This document shows, piece by piece, positions 19,235-33,840 of a stretch of DNA of 64,000 bases. Numbering within the stretch: the first letter of the stretch is position 1; the number at the start of each line of letters is the position of its first letter. The stretch is from Marisa cornuarietis (Eukaryota > Mollusca > Gastropoda > Architaenioglossa > Ampullariidae): the NCBI GenBank assembly GCA_004794655.1, contig SMMW01000085.1:1-64000 (forward strand). Reading direction: 5' to 3'. The notes under the pieces are model-generated. The model saw nothing but the letters and a program-made list of their open reading frames with translations. It was not told the origin of the DNA and did not search any database. Both the position numbers and the translations under genes were made by a program.

Positions 19235-19560
19235 TAGCTATACATTGCAATGTATAATTATACAATGCAATGTACAGCTATACATTTCATTTTATACTTA
19301 TAGATTGCATTTTATATTTATAAATTCATTCTGTACTTATAGATTGCATTCTATAGCTATACATTGCAATAATTATACATTGCAATGTATAGCTAGAGAG
19401 AGAAACTCGGTAAAAACCGAAGTGTTTCATTTATATTATACTCAGAAGTTGCTATCCAATTCATTTTATATATACCTTTCAATTCTTTAGCTATAGAATG
19501 CATTCTAGCTATGCATTCGAAATCTATATTTATAGATTGCATTCTATAACTTCTGACTTG
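19235..19560. repeat. AT-rich array of nested palindromes
   Basis: Variants of ATAGCTATACATTGCAATGTAT and TATAGATTGCATTCTATA recur at about 20-25-bp spacing. Each is itself near-palindromic, so either strand can fold into many small hairpins. A non-repetitive insert of about 80 bp (about 19395-19475) interrupts the array. Confidence 0.8.
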
Positions 19561-22500
19561 AAATGTATACGGAACGAGGCTGGCTCATTTGCATATGGAA
19601 AAAGAAGGTCAAAGACCTACCAATCAGTGCCATAAATTATACTAGTCGGAATTCTTACTGGCAAGCACCAAGGCAAAATAAAACAATTAGAAGATTTCTA
19701 GTGGGTGTAGAGTACGCAACGATCTTTCTGTGCAAGAACACCCAATAATATAATATTATATAATATAATTCAATTATTCAGTTCAGCCGCTAGGAGTTCT
19801 TATTCCCAAATAGAGTGAAAATGTGAAAAAAAACACGCGTTCCTCACAGACTCTTATTCTGAAAAAAAGAACGATTGAGTACTAAAGACTCTCCTTACTT
19901 CTCAGGCCCAAGTCTAGCATGGAACAGGTAAAAGCGCAAAACCAAAATGAACTGTTTTGTTATCGCGCACCTGTGCTTGGACGCTGGGTCGCAAAGTCAG
20001 TGTGTGACGAACCTGCTGGGAGAAGGGATGGACTAAGAAGCCCGAGGGGAAAGGGGACACTTCTGGCTCGATTCACTCCCACCCTCTCACGACCCGCTCA
20101 CCCAATTTCGCACGTCCACACGCGCACTCACAGGTAACTGCCTCCACTCGTGTGTGCAAAAAACACTGACAATACAGTTGTAGAGCAAAATCAAAATTTT
20201 AATTATTATTAACACAAAAGAATTAGGTTGAATCCTATCAAATTAAACATACACATATATGCTAATAAGGTGACCTGACAATAGGCCGGTACTAATGTCA
20301 GAGTTAACAATGTCATATATTTATATATATACATACAGCCGGAGGCGCGGTCCGTTCCTGGGTCAAAGATCGCAGTTCTCAAGGTTTCTCTAGTACGCCC
20401 TCGGGACAGGAACAGTTCGGCCTCGCGCTGAAAGTGGTGCAGTGCCGTTCGGCTAACTTCCTCTCGATTCGCGAAGACGGATGGTAGGCGCGCCGTTCGA
20501 GAAGCACTAAATTCGTCATTGACACCACTATCACCACTGACACCACTAATAACGCTGATGGATTCCTTCTGTCGCTGACTCGCAACAATGCGCCAGGCAC
20601 TGGACGACAGCGGCGATGATCCATTGGCTGTCCTCAGTAGACGACACAAGCTGGACCGGTGGCACGGTGGGATTTTCCAACCGCTGTTTCGCACCTCTGG
20701 CTGCCGGTCCACAGTTGGGTCCTTTGCTTGTTGTCTGGGAGAACCAGCCTCTCACTTCCACTACACTCTTCTACGTACAACCCAGACCACAGGTGCGAGC
20801 AGGTAGTGATGAGCGTTCTAACAGAACTGTTCCCCCCCTCCTTTCTCATACCTCCTGCCTACGCTGGAAAAAGTCACTCAGAGAATGTCGTCTCTGCTGG
20901 AATATTATGTTGTTAATTTTGAGAGGGAAAATGCTTCCACCTCACTGTGATTGGAAAGGTTCTGACTACAAATCTACCCTAAACTAATATAACCCTCTAA
21001 CCACATGACCCCCAGAAACAAATCTACCCTGTCCTGACGCTATCGATATTTTACAAAAGAAACTACAGCCTATCGCGCTTTACCCTGAAATACCTACGAC
21101 CTACCCCCTCCCCCCACTCGCTAGACTCGATCGACCACATCAATCAGCGCGACCTGTTAGGTCGTAAAAACGGACAGAAAGGCTTCCCTTTACTGACCCC
21201 CTATAATTATCCTACATGACTTTGGCCATGTATAGTTCTGGCCTTGAAACAGACTGGTTCATGACAGTCAGTCATGCAACAGAAATCCAGATTCGTAGTT
21301 TTGAAGGAACTCGGCACTTGAATTAACGTCCTGGATGTAAAGGTCAATGGTCGATGTTAGAATCTGTGGACGCCGCTCACACATAAAAAAGACGTTCTTA
21401 CAGGGAAGCATCTAATTCTGAAACTTGGTCACATTTGGACAAAGTGACTACAATGAAAGGAATATAGTCTCGGACAGACTTTTCTTAGCTATCATCTAAA
21501 GTCAGCGTGTTGGTGCCATAGTTTTTATCATTTTTTGTGTCGATGGTTAATAAGTTTTACGATAGGCGTATGTGTCAAGTGATACATCTGCGTGCAGGTC
21601 ATAAGTCACTGTCCTGCGGCACCTGTCAACCATGACTGTTCTCTTAAAACTGCTGTCAGAACGAGTCAGTTAATGACAGCTGTTGCTGCATGTTAATCTC
21701 CCATCGTATGTATCCTTCAGGAAGATTCGAAACACATTTTATTTTAATGCGAGTTCACCTATGTGGTGCCATAAAGGCGGCAGACACCTTTGCCTGCAGG
21801 TTTGCAAAGAAGCGTCTTTGCTCGAGGGAGGTGCAGCGTCACTGAACCGTGACCAAGAGGCTGAAGTAGGGCCAAGGGTAAGGTCGACTTTTCTTTTTTA
21901 AATCAGCTTCTGAATAGGGGAGCAAACCCACTCAGCTACCCGACTGGAAACGGAGCGGCGGTTTCAACAATCATTGCGGGATGCTGAAGAGTTCAGTCAG
22001 CTAAAAAAAAAAGGTATTCCCACACTCTTCTGTTGATTGGAGCTCTCCACTAGGCTAACACCACTTTCCTTTGCAGAGATTTATTAACATCCTACTCGAT
22101 AGTCTGGATTGCTGCATATCCGGGTTATGGACCCAGCGAGTCACGGTTTGTGCCCTCGCCAGTTTGGGGTTTCCAGTTTATGACATTCTGTGCTCTAGGC
22201 TGGCCACAAAGTTAGCTAACTATTCCTGACCCACTGATTAAATTCGCACTTACCCGCTTGCTGGCCTGTAGCAAAACGGTATGATCCTGACCTGCTGAAA
22301 AACCGCGGACTGCTTGTAACTTTTAAATTACCATAGGTAAATGGTCTAACAAAGTTCAAAAGTTCTTAGTTATTTCGGATCACGAGAAATGCCACATTTT
22401 GCTTTTCCTATCAGAGCTTTATTATACGCAGAAATAAAACATTTTCAAACTGTAGATCAGATTGTTCCAAGGAGAGCACTCGAACAGGTCGCATCATTGG

Positions 22501-24239
22501 GGGAGGGGGAAAGAGAGAGAGAGGTGTGTGTGTGTGGGGGGGGGGAGGCAGGTTTGATTGGTAAGAAATCATTAAGAACGTACACCAGTACTTGATGAGT
22601 GTGTATATCGATCTCTAGTGCCACCCTCGTTGACCGCTCATCGATCTCTAAACTTTTAAAGGTCAGCACGAGCATAGAGCATAAAATATCACAAACATAT
22701 TCCAGTGGTATTTTATGACGGAGAGGCACGAGAAATATTACATTAATAATTTTCTCTAAATCACACCTGATTTGTCAAGAAAACAGGAAGTGACGAAAGG
22801 GCAGTATATCTTAAAATAGTGTCGTCTGCATGAGCTGAATTCGAAGAGGAAAGATTTAATCTTTGGCAAACGAAAACAGATCAGGACACGATGTGCTGTT
22901 GCTGAATGTTCTCTTAGGCAATCATGGGGAGTTAGTCTGCACTCACTGTCATTTCCTAAAGACACTGGCTGCAAACGTCAATGGATTAAAATTGTTCAAA
23001 GATCGGTATAAACAGATCTCTGCTTTGTTCAAACGTGCCCTGCGAACTAAGTCCCCACACCGTACTCAAGAATTTGCTCAAAACATTTCAAAAGCGATTG
23101 TTATCACTTATACAGTACAGGCAAGTCTTGGCTCTTCCTACAACAGTGGCAAATATACAAAAAGACGAGCTTTTAAAACCAACTACGACTGCTGGAACAA
23201 AATTTAAACAAAGATCAAGCACCAAATTTGCAACATCAACGGTTTCTACACCGTCTGGTCTACAAGTAACACCGTAACACAGTTACAAACACATCATCAG
23301 TCGTATCCTTATCCAGAACAATGCTAAAAACAACTGACAGTGTGAGGGCACCATTGAAGCGCGAGCTTGAAACAAGCTAAAGAATTGAGGGCGACAAACA
23401 TGTTATATTATTATTTAACGGTAAAAAAAAAGTCATTATAAGCAGTCAGTTGTAGCTAAACATACACTACTATAAACTAACCATCTATATCAAATACAAA
23501 ATTTACATAAGTTTATTTTAGACAGACGCACATTTGAAATATGTTTATATTTTATTAACAATAACATACATAGAAATTTTTTTTGAAGATTTATTTTTTT
23601 TCATATCACAATACAGTACAGCAATACAATATATAGCACTAACATAGCTCCCACATAGATAAGAAACAAAAAGCACATAAACAACAAAAAGAAACAAATC
23701 AGACACACATACTTTTACATCTTCTTCCCTCATTTCTTCTACCTTTACTTGCATACAATGCACAAATAAAATTACATTACATGAAGTGAACTGTCACCAT
23801 CACTCTTCTGTGGACAGGTTCTTATACAACTTCACATTAAGTCCAAAGCAGTAAGGTCCATATCTTTAAACCTACCCCATTATATTTAATCTTTTGGATT
23901 AATCTTTAGCATTATACACTTTATAAATTAATGTTCTAGATACTTCATAGTAAATCTAACAGTGTCATCAATAATAGTGCAGACACTCAGCACATAGTTG
24001 TAGTCAGCACAGAGCGATGGCGCCGTGTAGAGATTTAAAGGGAATAGAAAATCAAAATTTCGGGTTGCGGGAAAAAAAAAAACAGACCAGAGACGCTAAA
24101 GAAAGAAGGACGAGCATTTCAAGCGCGGGAACAGATTACTTGCGACGCACATGCGCTGGACTAAATCATTGCCTCATTTTTTTTAACCGGTTTCACTTTA
24201 CACAGTGTGTCCAAGAGCTACTGTTGTAATTATTTTGAG
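19561..24239. other. No supported gene; GC-rich island near 20.3-20.8 kb
   Basis: The 20340-20800 segment is GC-rich compared with its surroundings and has several overlapping open frames on both strands (the longest 167 codons, minus, 20209-20712). No recognisable domain was found and the frames overlap each other, so none is annotated. The rest is AT-rich with a G-run near 22535. Confidence 0.45.
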
Positions 24240-24445
24240 ATGCCAGGCACTAGATGTGCGATTCCAGGCTGCCCTTTATGCAAAAGTCGACACAAAGGTT
24301 TATCGTTATCCGCATACTAATTCTACACAATCAAGATTGGGAAAAAGCTCTCGTGAGAGCTGTGAATCGTGATTCTAGTTTTAGCACTGAAAAAGGAACT
24401 ATTTGATCCAGACAGTTTAAACCGGAATGTTACATTGAAGATAAG
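24240..24445 (+). pseudogene. THAP zinc-finger domain relic
   Basis: Plus-strand translation starts MPGTRCAIPGCPLC, matching the first C-x4-C of a THAP domain. After a frameshift comes DWEKALVRAVNRDSSF, and then SRQFKPECYIEDK. That last piece corresponds to the THAP C-x2-H-F-x-P-x-C block, but the cysteine codon is TGA and the histidine has become Gln. Two zinc ligands are lost and the frame is broken, so this is a decayed copy. THAP domains occur in P-element-type transposases and in host DNA-binding proteins. I cannot tell which source applies here. Confidence 0.7.
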
Positions 24446-27400
24446 TCACCTGGCAAGAGAAATATAACTTATTATATTATACAACATATTAAAAATCAAT
24501 AAATAAAGATTTAAATGTGTTACAGAGTAAATGGAATAAAAGAATAAAATCATATATTCTAAGAAGATTTCTTCAGTATCAAAGGATTCTATTATGCTCA
24601 CGGGTACAAAAGAAAGAGACCGGAAGCTGCCTGTCAATAAGTTCAGCTTGTATACAGCCCACACGTTGTGAGTCAGCGCTGTCCCACTAGGCGCGCGTAG
24701 TGGTGGCTGTCCTTTCCTTCAGTGTGTCTGAACAGACACATTAGACTAGAAAAGTGTCCAGCGATGCTGTGCAATTTACCGAATGGCCAGCGTGGCCTTG
24801 ATTTATAGCTTGCAATCCTCGAGATGAATGGAAGGTTTGCAGTCCGTGGAAAGGCAGAGCTTACGAGAATTGTAAAGAAACGTGTCTTCGTCCTATCTTG
24901 GAAAAAGGGAGGTCACGTCTGTATCACTGGTTTCGTCTGTGTATGAGGATTTACTATACATATTCTACTACCAGTATAACCCGTCTCAACCTCAAGAGAG
25001 CAGCCGATCGTTTTGCTGCTAGAAATTTAGATCAGACATAATTCAGAATGTCAGCATCTTATCATTTACCCCAACATTCTATTGGACTCGATTTTCCCTT
25101 TAAGAGCCGACGTTTCAAATTTGTATGTTTGGGCTGCCGAAGAGACCTTTGCCCTCGAAGCATTAACAGTTAAAGTTTACGCCAGCTGCAGCATTCATAT
25201 AAAGTTGCTTTTATTTTGGCTGTCTCTTTTCATCTTTTGGTGGCATCGCAAAATTCCAAAATTTTGACATTTTTATGTACGGTCGGTGTTGTTACCGCTA
25301 ATGCTTGTCTGTGATGTTGGACACAAGTACTCTTTTTTTCTTCTTCTTCTCTTCCTTCTCTTTGTTTATCACTCACTTTAATTTCTTCCTTCTTTTCTGT
25401 CCTTCATCCCATCTCCAGCCATTTTTCTGTTTCTTCCGCATTCACCCTGCTGGCCTGCTCTATCCTTCCCATGAACACTGTGAGATTCTCTTGCAGCTGT
25501 GCTGACCTCAGGGTTCGCGTTAACGCGTTTGACGCAGGGTGGGGGTGAATGTGTGCGGAAATGTTGCGGAGTTCTGACCTGCTGTGACAGTTTATGGGCG
25601 TATTTTATTTCAGTCACACCAAACGTTTATTCCCAGTTATTTTATTGACAAAAGAATAGGACAGGGGCAACTGTGACATCTTTAACAGTGCGGGATGTTG
25701 GGGGAGTGGGTGGATGGGGGCCAACACAAGTGTAAAGCGTTTTGGCATTTATCCCTCGCACACTCGATAACACGCAGGTATACGCAAAGAGCCAAAGACA
25801 CAAGTACATTTAATTACACCTAGCAACACATGTACACATGCATACACATTGATATATGCAGATACTTACAAGGATACACTCATAGATGCAAGTGCACGCA
25901 CACACGCACACACACGGGTGTGCGTACGTAGATATATCATGCAAATGAGCACAAAACGGTAAGTTTCGGCGAGCAGTCACGCAAAGGATTTCTGAAAGAC
26001 TGCGCGTAAGGAGGAACTATGGGGTAGGAGCGGGGAATGAGATGAAGAGGTGGGGAGATGAATCGTCCAGCATTTTCACAGTCATCTTGCGGACGTAAGG
26101 AGAAACCTCGAAGTGAAAACGTGTCTCAGCATGAGTCTAATGCCGCGTGTCTGCCCTCTCATGTCCATCAAAGCCGACATTGATTTGAATGGGGGCCGGG
26201 GGCGGTTGGAGTGGATACGGTAGTGAATAACAGCCTGTGTCATGCCACAAATGTGAAGCTACATTACGTTTGTTTTGCTAAGGACACTACAAGTATGATC
26301 ATTAAAGTATTGGGGTGCACAGGCGGAAAATTCAGAAGACGACACGAAAGAAATCACCTACATAAAAGCAAGAGCTTTTAAAAATTCGTCATCAGTTAGA
26401 ACCCTCGTTGGATTTTTATACGTGACGGAGGACTGCTTCTCGAAAACTTTTTATGCTCGCCCAGAAAGCAATGTCCGGACCTGCACGTCAAGACAAGGCC
26501 AAGATAACAAGGGGTTCACCTGATACGGCCTGACTAATTCCCTGCTCGTCCTCACCTCAATCTCCTGCCTTTAACCCCTCAAGGGATTTCGCTGCCCCAC
26601 CACCCCTCCCCTCTCCGCTGACTTTTCACGCGCATCATGCGCGAGCATGCGCAGTGTTGTGAGGCACAGCACGTGCACGTGTGGAGGGCAGGAGATAGAT
26701 CCCCCGCCAGGCATGACAGCGCTGCGCAAACCGGCTTTTGTCTTTCCCGCCTGAAGAGTTCCGGTACGGCTGCTGGCTGCCACGCCGTCAAACTGATACA
26801 CAAAACCATCTCATCTGCCGGAATGGACAACTGTCAATTACACTTCGATGAAGCCGAGCCAAGGACGGACCATGTTGCCTTGGGAGGAAACGAAGGAGTG
26901 CAAGGCATACTGACGCCGCTGAGGGGTGGTGGTGGTGGGGAGTTATGGGGGTAAGTTGACGAGGAAGATGCTGTTTTGTGGCGCCGTGACGTGCTCCGAC
27001 TAAACTGTCAACTTTGCCCAGACTTCTTAGGGATAGCACATCAGCTACCGAACACTTACCTGTTCACAGCGTTGAGCAGAGAGTTTCGTATGCACTCTTC
27101 TCGCTGTTTTTTATTGTTTTTTTTTTTAACCCAGCCCCTGTCTCCAGGGATAAGGGAGCAGCCCCGCAGCATCGTTTGTATGATGTCTTAAATTCAAACT
27201 TATATTTAGTAATAATAATACATCTTTATTCATTCATTTCAATAAATTTTTTGAAATAGTGCATTTCACAACGGAGAAACGTGGTCAATTATGTTTTAAA
27301 GATACGAAAAAGAAGGGTGAGGGTGGGACTGTCTTGTGGAATGAAAGAACAATGGATGGGCAGAGTTCACCATTCAGCTTGTGATGCTGTGTAGCAGTGC

Positions 27401-30400
27401 ACGAATTCAGAGGGATAGTGCCAATCTGTATTCCATGAGAGCCATGTCATCATCAGGTGACATAATACGTCATATCCGCGTTATCCATGTGTCATTATCC
27501 ATATAATGGATAAATAGACACCAGTTTGTGACAAAATCATTTTCTAAAAGAATCGTACATATTTGATGTGCTAAGCTACGAATTGAAAAAAGAACTGGTA
27601 AATGACGATCGTTTCAGAAGATTTTAAGGCAGTGGATATTTTATTTTAAAATAATGAGGTGCTTATCCGCCCTGACTCTCCACGTCTGCATACGACTTCA
27701 TTAAAAAAAAATAAATAACAGCAATATCGGATCTGGACAGGAGATTCTCATCAACTAGAAACGCTGTCTATTAACAGGATGTAGCTAGTCTCAGTCATTG
27801 GGGAGTTCTTGCTGCCTAAATTTAAACCTGTTGATTATTTACTGTTTGTTACGGAACTGGACAGTCTGGACTGATGAAAAGTCTGACATGATCGAAGACT
27901 GCCCACGTTCTAATTCTGAAAGTCTGATGCGAACATTAGCAAGTTTTATCAATTTGATAACAGCTTCTAGTGAATGATGAACAATGGAGTAGGGAAGAAC
28001 ACAAAGATTGTTTGCTACCCATCACCCCTGATTTCGGGTGCGATGCTATCAAGCATACTTTGCTGCCGCCAACAATCGATCTTTTCAAGGAGGACTTGTG
28101 TAATTGGTAATTTTGCTATGAAGGCGACGAGCACAGAAAAATCCAGGGCTGTTAATTGAAAATGTCTGAAGAGAGGAGCTTACACTGAACTCCATTTGGA
28201 GGTCTGTCTGAGAAGAATGATCTCTCTTCTGCCGCAATTCATCTTGTCGTCATGCCATGATTGCAGCGCTGGATGCCAGCACTTTTCACTGGATCAGGGA
28301 GCCGAGATTTTTCACTTTCATTTCTTGGATGCAATCGCCGAGCAGTTGAAAGCCTCGCACGTGGTTTATTTACGTTCTGCAAACTTTCAGGCGGGGACAT
28401 TGTCTTGTAGTAACCGCATTTTGTTTTACTCATGATATCATCTTTTTTGATAGCAGCCAGGTGACCTTTTGGCTTCCTCGTTACAGCGTGTTGGTCTCGT
28501 GTCTAAAGAAAAAATCTCTCCCTCTCCTCCCTCTCCGGGTGTCCATGTCTCTCGGGTTTTCGACAGTAATTTACGTTGTCAACAATAGCATTAGATTTTG
28601 AAAATAAATAATTGCGAAGTTATTGGTATGCTCTTGACTAAAAGTTCTACACAGAAGTTCCCTTACTTGCTCACCTCTTTTATTCTTTTACTTTTTTTCC
28701 TCCTTCATTTTGCCGTCAGGAGCACTTCAACTGTTTATTGGTTCTTCACTCGCTTTACTCTACTTTAAAAAAAAGAAACGTAGCTATAATTTTTGTTCCG
28801 CAAATTTAACTGCCGCATGTAACTAATTATGCCAGACCCTACCGTGTTTGCTTCCTAACCACATTTGTAGGGACATTTTCTGTGGTCTTCGTGTACTTGC
28901 CATTTATATTTTAACAATTTTTAATCACAAATTCTGTTTTTTCTGCATGGAAGGATTGTAGTAGATTGCATGTGACATTATTAAGTGCATTTTAATTTAA
29001 AAGTTCAGGACTGCTCAGCGTATTTTAAAAAACAAAACATAAGGACTAACAGAAAAGAGTCTGAAACTGTAAGAGTTTGTGAGGAGTGGGGGGAGAGTTA
29101 GAAGGTGAAGAGTAGAGAGGAATGTTGGAAGGAGACGTCAGCATGTATGGCTGACAACCTTGCGGGTTTTTTTTTTTTTTGTATGTTTAACTCATTTGAC
29201 TTCTGGCTGCTTCTCCTCCTTCGCTTTTTTGTCCTTCACCTTTTCCTCGTTTTATTTTCATTTTGTTCTTTTTCACAAATTTTTACCGATAAAAATTGCA
29301 ATGTGCAGAACGTGTCTACAAAAGTGGTCTCACAGTAACTACAATCATAAAGGTGATACTCCTTTCACTTCTCAGGCTGGGATGGGGAAGAGGAGACAGG
29401 TTAGTCTGCGCAATCATTTACCAGTTTTACCTCATTGTGAACGAAACTGTGCGTCGTCACAGAGTAACGGGTGTTTTCTTGTTTTTGTTTTTTGTTGTTT
29501 TTGTTTGTCTTTTGATTTTGTTTTGTTTTATTTTGTTTTTTGATTTGTTTTCTCGCTTTGAACGCAACGCTCCACGCGGAAACACGTTTTACAAAGACTC
29601 ATTCCATTCCGACAATTCCTGGGACATCTGTCTCGATGTTCCGCAGATTTGCCTAGCCCTGCAGATCGTTACTGTCTGGAAGTCTGGAATCTGAACTGCA
29701 CCAGAACTAGGCGCAGCAACTTCTCCCGCAGTGTTTGTCGCCCCATCACGGACCGGGCTAATTCCGAAACGCTAAATACCGAATAAACCCTCCCTCACCC
29801 CCCTTTCCCCTCAGCGGCAAGCATTTTCTTTTGTTCTCTGCCCAAAACACTTTTTGTAGACTTAATGCTCACTTATTCCGCTGCCATTTCTGTGTGTAAG
29901 AGGTCCGTCATGCGTGATAGTATGCAGCCAAAGCAATGTTTTTTAAAGTAACTCGCTTTCGCAGGAACGAGGCAGTGGATTGAGTGGAATCTGCGTGTTT
30001 TGCTCCCCTCCACCTCCACCAAAGATAATTCAGGGAGCAGGGCAGCATCATCATTTTGTTTGGTTTCTTTTTTTTTTATCGTCCTGGCCGAGGCTTTCTT
30101 GACATGCTTCTCTGACCCCCGGAGTTGCTCGCGTCGACGCGAGGGGGCGCCGTGATCGATGGGGCTCGTGGCGTAATGTGAGCGTGGACATCCAGCAAAA
30201 CTGACAGTAATTCGCCTGCCACAGTCGCCGTGACAGCCAGCGTGTAACGTGATGTATCGCGCATCATCTTGCATGTGACCTCGCTGTCGCTGGCAGTGCT
30301 GTGCAAGGAGCTCTGATCTCTTGTTTTCCCGTTGATCTCACGTCACACCCCCCCCCTTCTTCTCACCACACAGTCCTCTTCGCACCCCCACCCCTCACAC

Positions 30401-33400
30401 AACCACCACCCTCCATCCGCAGGATGTCTGCATCTCTTGCAAACGTTTGGTCAATGGTTAATGAGGATGTGTTCGGAAGCATTATCGCCATCAAAAGTCA
30501 ATGCCTTTTCCTCACCCCTGACTCACACCACAACTCTTTTCCCCTACCCACCCCTATCAGAGTCGCAAACTCGTTAACTTGCTTTTTAACACGGTTCCTA
30601 AGATGGTAGACTTGTGAGAGGCATTGAGGGCAGCCAATCACTGACAGGTTAACGCTCATATTTATTCATTCCGTGACCCTCTGTTTATTTCGGCTCCAGA
30701 CCATACCCCCGCGTAACTAAAGTGTTTCCGACATCTGCACAAACTAACTGGACTGGCGGGACAGGACAATAAACCGAAGACAACATGAATAGTGCAGTCT
30801 CTCGCCTGTATGTCTGGCCAGTCATCTTTCTACTTCCGCCCTATAAATTTCTTACTATCTTTTCAATGGTCTGCTTCTGCGTCTTCTTAATTTCCACAAT
30901 CGTCGCAGTCTGTTTTACTTTGATAGTCTGGTGGAGGTCAGCCCCGTGTCCGTTTATAGAAGTATTGCTCCCGCTGTCATTCTACAAAAATCCTTGTGAA
31001 CAAGTACTAAAGCTGTATGTCTAATTGCTATCACTGCAAGAGAAGGACCTTAGTTAAAGCGGAGACTGTAAATTGAAACAAAAACAGAAGACAGAAAAAC
31101 AGCAGAGAATAGGGGAGACTTTTTGTGTTGTTGTTTGAGGAAGTCGTCAACACCAAACAAAGTGGCAAAATCTGCAGTCGTCTATCTGTGCCTTTTATAT
31201 GTGACTACCCATGATGTAAAAATGCAGTAGTCAACCAAACAAAAGTTCTCAACATATGTTAAGTGATCGTAACAATTATCAGCAGAAAAGGACCTCCCAG
31301 GTAGCCTTGTCCCGAGGGTGGTTGTTTATGACTGGCCTCTCAAGCATGCTCTGCCACTGCATGTAGGGGGTCAAGTGCACATTAAAGCAACGTTAAATCA
31401 CTTCGTGATTAGAATTGTTGATAAAAACATAACGAATTGAAGATTAAAACATAAAAATGAAGGTACAAGGAGTTAAGATTAGAAAAATCAGCAAGCTAAC
31501 ATGCAAATGAATTAATGAAATATGAAGCTATGGACGACATCCGCTTGACGATCAGATTTCGTTGAACGAGACGGTTAGTGCCAGAGCTGAGCCTTGTTTA
31601 TAGTCTCTGACACTGGCAATATCCTGTTCCAACGCGGTAGTCTGCTAGAGACCCTACAAAACGAAACTGAATCATGGCTGCATGTGCATGCGCAGAACGT
31701 ACTCGCACCGCCAGTTTCACGCAGACATCCATTACCGCGACACCCAGACGCATCCTCGCCCTTTTCTCTGGTGACCCTACGTCTTTCTGTTTCATCTTCT
31801 TTCTCTCGTTCTCTCGAATTTTTACATTATACATGTACTGTCTTATGAGGGGAAAACAAGTCTTGCGATGAGCGCAACTTGTCAAAGACCAAAAGACTCT
31901 TCGCAAAGTGGAAAAAACATGTTTGCAGATCTGGTATCTAAAATTTACCGCCCTTGCTTTGCCAAAACAAACGTCGCCGTGTGTGTTGAAGTAATTTTCA
32001 TTTGAAGCTATTTTGTGGGTTCACTTTTGTATCAAAACAACGCTTGCAGTCCGACAGGGGAACCTTTTTCCTTTCAACGCTCGTTTTAGCAGAAGCAGCT
32101 TGTCAAACAGACTCGGGGATGGAACGTAGGAGAAGGCTAATATGATCAGCACAGCCTTGACCTGGAGTCTAGACCACAGTATCCGTAGATTTGTGATAGG
32201 TATCTAAGGGCACAGAGTTTTGCATGTTGGTAAATAGATCATCAGGCATCGTTTCATAAGGCTCTCAAGTAATCTGGCTTTAAGCACACGTGCACCCCCC
32301 CTCTCTCACACACAGACACCGCCCAAACACGCGCGCACTCATACAGAGGCGCACACGAGCACACGTACGCACACACTCGCGCTCACGGCATTCACAGGCA
32401 AGGGCAGGGTAGTCAGCTTAGAAACATCCTCATTTTAAAGATCAATTTTTATTTGATCGAGTGTTTTTTTGCTAATTTACGATAGAGTGAGGTCGGGTGG
32501 AGTTAAAATCGAGTTTCGCAACAAAGACTATGAAGTTGAGAGCACCAGGTATGTCCATCCGCCTTCTTAGAGCAGACGAACAGTAAATGACATAATGGAA
32601 GTGGTGGTTGGAGGAGGGGGGTTCTTTAGAAGCTATTAAGTAATTCAGCGTATATGATTGTCTTTCCCTTTCCTCAGAATGGACCGCCACAACGAAAGAT
32701 GTTTCCTGTCTCTCCATTTGGTCATACCTTGGGTTTGCAGTCATTGATAGATTCGTTTGTGGTGAGCAACTGACCGTTGTCCAGCAGTTCTGCAGTCACG
32801 GGATCTGAGGAATACGGCAGCGTATGATTACCACCAGTTTATGTAATATTTGAAGAGAACTCATATGCCGACTTTTGGCACCAGCGAGAGGAGTGGGATC
32901 ACTGTGGCGCAAGGTTTATGGGCTTAGCTTTTGCCTTCGTCGGACTTCATTTCGCCCTGCATGTTCCACTTGTTAACAAAGCTCACCCGGTTCCATCTTA
33001 GCTTCTGATCTGGCGTAAATTACCACCGGTCCACCTGGTACCAGATGACTCTTTTATCGACTCTACCGACATAGTATCATCGATGACCTCAATTCAAGTA
33101 GTGATTAAAGTCGACTTTAAAAGTTCACGCTTTCCGTATACGCTATAAGACCCCATTCTCTCTTGTTTCTCGCTGAATCGGTACTTAAAAACCTCAGCTA
33201 GCGGCAGTCTGCTAGATTCTCAGGTGTAGCGGTGAGAAATGTGTGGCATTTAGATGCATGGCTTTTCTATGAACAGCCAACAGATGAAGACATACCAAAC
33301 GGGATTTAGGGATCGGGCCATCAGCAGACTGGCCGTAACCAAAAGAAGAGACCAGAAAGCAAGATGTGGAAGTCACACAAGTCAGCTTGGTGATGTCCAC

Positions 33401-33742
33401 CAGGAGGACGTAATCCTGGTGCACTTCCTGCTATTCCAGCCGAATCGTGGGGTTTCCGTTTTTCCATTGGAGATAATGGAGTGGTCTAATGTGGCCCGCA
33501 GCTCTTCGTAAACATTGGAGAGTTGTCGTGCTCGGCGCGCCCCGGTGCTGACAAACGTTTGGTGACGTAATGACCAATCGCCCGTCCCACTGGGATTGCT
33601 TCTTTTTGACATTATCTTGTAACCCTGAAATGTTTAGGCATCATTTCCATATTGTTGCCTTGCGAGGAGATTACTTTTCAAAACACTGCGACACACGGTC
33701 GAAACACGTCGGAATACATTTTTTGCCCAGTAAATCAGTGTA
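24446..33742. other. Long stretch with no supported gene
   Basis: About 9.3 kb contains only short unsupported frames. Local features are a G-rich patch with GTGGGGGAGTGGGTGG near 25695, CA-rich tracts near 25890-25920 and 32300-32380, T-runs near 27110-27130 and 29167-29181, a C-rich pyrimidine tract near 30340-30420, and a GC-rich zone near 26560-26960 with overlapping frames on both strands. It may be intron, intergenic or regulatory DNA. Confidence 0.45.
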
Positions 33743-33840
33743 GGGGAGGCAATTAGTCTGGTGGGTAGAACATCTGCGTCAGAACTCGAATGCGCACACT
33801 AATCGGTTTAATACCCGTGTGACGTACCGTGATTCCCCGA
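33743..33840 (+). repeat. tRNA-derived SINE, family 2, copy 1
   Basis: Starts GGGGAGGCAATTAGTCTGG, contains an A-box-like GGTGGGTAGAAC and a degraded B-box (GGTTTAATACCCGTGT), and continues ACGTACCGTGATTCCCC. The head and the block after the B-box match the minus-strand element at 52735-52850. It is too diverged to fold as a functional tRNA. Confidence 0.55.

Noticed and set aside
20209..20987. GC-rich block with long frames on both strands; also considered as a solo LTR
   Set aside because: No conserved domain and mutually overlapping frames. For an LTR, no TG...CA borders with matching target duplication were found, although a TATATATAAA-like box is present.
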